Of a stretch of DNA of 64,000 nucleotides, positions 61,166 to 64,000 are shown one piece after another. The DNA comes from Lachnospiraceae bacterium (GTDB taxonomy: Bacteria; Bacillota; Clostridia; Lachnospirales; Bianqueaceae): NCBI GenBank assembly GCA_022794035.1, contig JAAWDX010000012.1, positions 1 through 64,000 on the forward strand, in the 5' to 3' direction. Made by a program: the position numbers and the translations under genes. Positions within the stretch are counted from its first letter, which is position 1. Every line of letters begins with the position of its first letter. Under the pieces are notes generated by a model, which was not told the origin of the DNA, ran no database searches, and was given only the letters and a program-made list of their open reading frames with translations.

Positions 61166-61194
61166 ATTATACCAGCTTCACAGCCTGTTTGCAA
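61166..61194 (-). promoter_or_regulatory. Sigma-A promoter of the amidohydrolase-ung genes
   Basis: Minus strand: TTGCAA (61189-61194, in the nnr coding end), a 17-nt spacer and perfect TATAAT (61166-61171). Confidence 0.75.
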
Positions 61195-62722
61195 TCATTT
61201 TTTCTAAGTCAATCTGTGCCGCAATGTCCGAAGCCGTCATGCCATAAACACCATGCGCCTCCCGCGCCAAATCTCCTGCGAGCCCATGCAGATACACCCC
61301 CGTATAGGCAGCCTTAAAAGTAGAGACTCCCTGTGCGCAGAGTCCGGCGATCATACCCGCCAGCACATCCCCCGAGCCTGCTGTTGACATCCCCGGATTG
61401 CCGGTTGTATTATAAAACACCTTGCCTTCAGCGCCCTGCACCAGCGTGACCGCATCCTTCAGCACAATCACGCTCCGGTACTGCTCCTGCAGCCGGCATA
61501 TGGCCTCCTGCGGACACCGCATCACCTCCTGCACCGAACACTGCAGCAGTCTAGCTGCTTCTCCCATATGCGGCGTTAAAATCGTATTTTCCCGCACACT
61601 GCGGCGCAGCAGGAGCGCCTTTAGCTCCTCTTCCCTTGCCAGCCAGTTCAGTGCATCTGCATCCAAAACCAGCGGTACCTGCTGCGAAAGCCGCTCCAAC
61701 ATTCCCTTCAAAAAGCGCCCTACGTACTCTTGCTGACCCAGCCCTGGCCCGGCCAGTACGGCAGATGCCTGATCCAGCCCCGCAAACGGCAGCTCTTCTT
61801 TATCATACGGCGTTGTAATCGCTTCCGGAAGGCTCACCTGCAGCACAGAAGCAGCCTCCTTCGGAATCGCCGCATCCACAAGCCCCACGCCCATTTTATA
61901 CGCGGCGCGGCCGCTCAAAATGGCGGCGCCTGTCATGGATCTGCTGCCGGCTATCATAAACAGTCTTCCATACGTTCCTTTATGACTGCGGCTGACCCGC
62001 TTAGGCAGCAGCCCCTTCACATCCGAAGCCTCCAGCACAAAGGCAGAAGCCTCTCCCAGCGCCGGAACCGTCTCCGGCATGCCGATTTCAGCTACCTGCA
62101 CCCTGCCCGCATGCTCCTTTCCAGGAAACAGGAGAAGTCCTGGTTTCAGGCGGCAAAACGTAATTGTTTCATCAGCCTCTACCGCGCATCCCAGCACGGC
62201 GCCGGTATCGCTCTGTACGCCGGAGGGTATATCAACGGCTAGGACCTTGACCGCTTCCTCCTGATGCGCCCGGTTCACTGCTGCGATCATCTGCGCCCAA
62301 AAGCCCTGCACCTCTCGGTCCAGACCTGTACCGAAAATCGCATCCACAATCCAGTCGCTCCGCCGCACCAGCTCCGCCGCCTGCCCGACCTGCTCTTGCT
62401 GTACTACCGGGACCTGATACGCCTCCAGCAATGCATAATTGATTCTGGCATCGCCTTTTAAGGATTCCGGCCTTCCGCCCAAAAGCACCTGCACCGAAAG
62501 CCCCTGAATCTTCAGCATCCGTGCAATGGCAAATCCGTCTCCGCCATTATTGCCCGCACCGCACAAGATCAGCACTCTTTGCCCGCGATCGCAGCACTGC
62601 AAAAGCCAGTCCGCTACGCTGCGCGCCGCCGCCTCCATCAGAAGGAGCCCCGGAATATGAAGCTCCTCAGCCGCATACCGATCGGCCTCGCGCATCTGTT
62701 CTGCTCTGCTTATCCACTTCAT
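61178..62722 (-). CDS. nnr: Bifunctional NAD(P)HX epimerase and ADP-dependent dehydratase
   Basis: 514 aa. N-terminal YjeF_N epimerase domain (about 1-210; LCGAGNNGGDGFAIARML) and C-terminal ribokinase-like dehydratase (about 225-510; HKGTYGRLFMIAGSRSMTGAA, LTPHMGEAARLL, GNPGMSTAGSGDVLAGMIAG). Repairs hydrated NADH/NADPH. The NAXD catalytic Asp is in GSGDVL. Start at 62722, 2 nt after the transglutaminase-like gene stop. Confidence 0.96.
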   Translation of the reverse strand: MKWISRAEQMREADRYAAEELHIPGLLLMEAAARSVADWLLQCCDRGQRVLILCGAGNNGGDGFAIARMLKIQGLSVQVLLGGRPESLKGDARINYALLEAYQVPVVQQEQVGQAAELVRRSDWIVDAIFGTGLDREVQGFWAQMIAAVNRAHQEEAVKVLAVDIPSGVQSDTGAVLGCAVEADETITFCRLKPGLLLFPGKEHAGRVQVAEIGMPETVPALGEASAFVLEASDVKGLLPKRVSRSHKGTYGRLFMIAGSRSMTGAAILSGRAAYKMGVGLVDAAIPKEAASVLQVSLPEAITTPYDKEELPFAGLDQASAVLAGPGLGQQEYVGRFLKGMLERLSQQVPLVLDADALNWLAREEELKALLLRRSVRENTILTPHMGEAARLLQCSVQEVMRCPQEAICRLQEQYRSVIVLKDAVTLVQGAEGKVFYNTTGNPGMSTAGSGDVLAGMIAGLCAQGVSTFKAAYTGVYLHGLAGDLAREAHGVYGMTASDIAAQIDLEKMIANRL

Positions 62723-62724
62723 CC

Positions 62725-64000
62725 TTATAATGCCTTTATAATCCGAATCAATATATCGGCCAGCCCTACATTATAGCCGCTGCTGGCGTATACACCACAT
62801 AATCCATCATTGAGCACCAAAACAAGCGGCAGCTTATCCGGATCCACATACATTCTCCGGCCCAGCGTATTCACATTCTCATGAAAATCATCATAGACCA
62901 GACGAATCCCCGGGATCTCCTTCAGCGCCTTTGCCAGCGTAGCCTGCTGCACCGCATCCTCATCCCTCAGCATAAACAGAATATCTGCATCTAGCGTCCT
63001 AAACTCCTCTGCCTGCTGCATCATTTCATTTAAAATATGCTCGGTGGGTTCTTTCCCCTCTTCAATCCATACCAAAATATTCTTAGGCTTTTTCAGCAAT
63101 GTGCTGGCCTTGACCTTCTGTCCTTTAACTGCCTGCAGATCAAAATCTACAATCTCATTATTAGAAAGAGTCTCTGCCAGATCCACCTCGCGTTTTTTAA
63201 GCTCGATCCGGCGCTCTTCCCCTGCCTTAAGCGTAAAGATATACGCATAGGCATACATATGCCCGTTCGGCAGACGATTTACCGTCAGCAGCCGGTACTC
63301 TCCCGGCTCTGTCTGGCAGCAGAATTCCCCCTTTTCATTCACTGCCGGCAGATCGATCCGGCGATAGATTCCGTCCTGCAGCCGCCCTACCGTAAAGCTC
63401 TGACGATAGATCCACTCCTCCGGCTTTTCACAGACAAATGTCAGCTCTGCCTTTTTCTCCTTAGACTCTGTCTGCTTTGCTTTCACAAAATGATCCTTTT
63501 TCCAGTACTCCGCGTTTCCATCCACTGGGCTAAGCCGTGCCGCCATCCCTAAACTGCGGCAAATAGCAACAAAAAGAATTTTCCGGCTAATTGGATCCGT
63601 TTTTCCGCTTTGCAAGGACTCAGCAGGCGTATAAAACAGATCCTGATAGTCCATCTGCGACTCACTCGTCAGATGCTCCTCGAGCCATGTCATGATCCGC
63701 TCCGGCTTTTGCTGAAACTCCTTTTTCGTCTTATCGTCAAAATACTGCTGAATCTTCTCACGGTACTGCGTAAGCGTCTCGTTCCATACTCTTGGGCAAA
63801 GCACATAGGCAGCAAAAATCTCCTCCGGATACTCCTGTGCAAATTCAGCCGCACAAATCAAGTGCTCATCCAGCACCTCTTTTTTTACATCCCGGTAATC
63901 CTTTTTCGTCAGCGACTGCAGCAGCGCCTTTCTGTACTTTTGATCGCCCAGGGCGCCCTGCGCCAAAAAGGCGGCAATACTTTCAAAGTTACCTTTTGCA
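62725..64000 (-). CDS. Transglutaminase-like/carbohydrate-binding hypothetical protein, cut by the window edge
   Basis: At least 425 aa visible; the frame stays open to the right edge, so the N terminus is missing. An apparent start at 63966 would be TTG without a Shine-Dalgarno. The first part (ICRSLGMAARLSPVDGNAEYW) has the transglutaminase-core look: a Cys (ICRS), then G..AR..., with a later acidic residue; the catalytic His is not clear. A beta-sheet middle with GEYRLLTVNRLPNGHMY and a thioredoxin-like C-terminal portion (ILVWIEEGKEPTEHIL...LDADILFMLRDE) follow. Upstream of nnr in the same operon. Function unknown. Confidence 0.6.
   Translation of the reverse strand, partial: AKGNFESIAAFLAQGALGDQKYRKALLQSLTKKDYRDVKKEVLDEHLICAAEFAQEYPEEIFAAYVLCPRVWNETLTQYREKIQQYFDDKTKKEFQQKPERIMTWLEEHLTSESQMDYQDLFYTPAESLQSGKTDPISRKILFVAICRSLGMAARLSPVDGNAEYWKKDHFVKAKQTESKEKKAELTFVCEKPEEWIYRQSFTVGRLQDGIYRRIDLPAVNEKGEFCCQTEPGEYRLLTVNRLPNGHMYAYAYIFTLKAGEERRIELKKREVDLAETLSNNEIVDFDLQAVKGQKVKASTLLKKPKNILVWIEEGKEPTEHILNEMMQQAEEFRTLDADILFMLRDEDAVQQATLAKALKEIPGIRLVYDDFHENVNTLGRRMYVDPDKLPLVLVLNDGLCGVYASSGYNVGLADILIRIIKAL

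Overview
The window reads as a chromosomal segment of an anaerobic, spore-forming Gram-positive bacterium of the class Clostridia, most likely a Lachnospiraceae-type gut organism. Pointers are spoIVA, a SleB/CwlJ-type cell-wall hydrolase, a GerS-like lipoprotein next to alr, sepF in a ylmH-lspA-rluD cluster, the Rex redox repressor, sensory and group B [FeFe]-hydrogenases, and gene order typical of low-to-mid GC Firmicutes (ylxM-ffh-rpsP-khpA-rimM-trmD-rplS). Most genes lie on the minus strand. I see no prophage, transposase or CRISPR array. The species cannot be fixed from sequence reading alone.

Layout. 0-0.3 kb: tRNA-Pro(GGG) on the minus strand, followed by an rRNA-spacer-like boxA sequence running off the left edge. 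0.4-11.6 kb: Na/Pi-type transporter (+), leuB, topB, rpsU, yajC, tgt, then a wall or lipid glycosylation trio (GT2, GtrA, YfhO). 11.7-14.8 kb: feoA-feoA-feoB iron uptake operon with three copies of a GTTAGTTnnAACTAAC-type operator. 15.2-16.2 kb: queA, preceded by a structured repeat. 16.3-21.4 kb: SleB-like hydrolase, a LOTUS/DUF3825 gene behind rex, a RseC-like membrane protein and a Cys-rich protein with a sigma-K-like promoter. 21.5-28.7 kb: rluD-lspA-ylmH-sepF, a TPR lipoprotein, a HlyD-like protein, and spoIVA (+). 28.8-42.1 kb: a long housekeeping block (gltX, plsY, der, a DUF512 radical-SAM protein, pgeF, yraN, rnhB, rbgA, a P-loop gene, lepB, rplS, trmD, rimM, khpA, rpsP, ffh, ylxM). 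42.1-43.9 kb: nadK and a LysR regulator. 44.0-48.7 kb (+): a four-gene hydrogen-sensing operon. 48.8-54.9 kb: nucleotide-sugar genes, a tandem structured repeat, and a DHHW/MBOAT/DUF4358/SGNH module that looks like surface polymer O-acetylation. 55-64 kb: esterase, mazF, alr, GerS-like lipoprotein, APH-like kinase, ung, amidohydrolase, nnr and a transglutaminase-like gene cut by the right edge.

Most notable signals. (1) A repeat family at three loci (15.0, 50.7-51.0 and 54.1 kb). Each copy is a long stem-loop containing the conserved core AWTCAAGYNYYTGARCCGC followed by a perfect AGTT..AACT hairpin. The middle locus is a tandem ~84-bp array, and one unit there has a different stem sequence that is still self-complementary. 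At two loci the element supplies the last codons and the stop of the upstream gene. (2) The 2Fe-2S protein / PAS-containing sensory hydrogenase / PP2C phosphatase / group B hydrogenase operon, which suggests H2- or redox-dependent phosphosignalling. (3) A signal peptidase I with Ser where the catalytic general-base Lys is expected. (4) A double-LOTUS DUF3825 protein cotranscribed with rex. (5) A 12-bp perfect inverted repeat over the start of the ylxM-ffh transcript. (6) A mazF-type toxin gene with no recognisable antitoxin gene.
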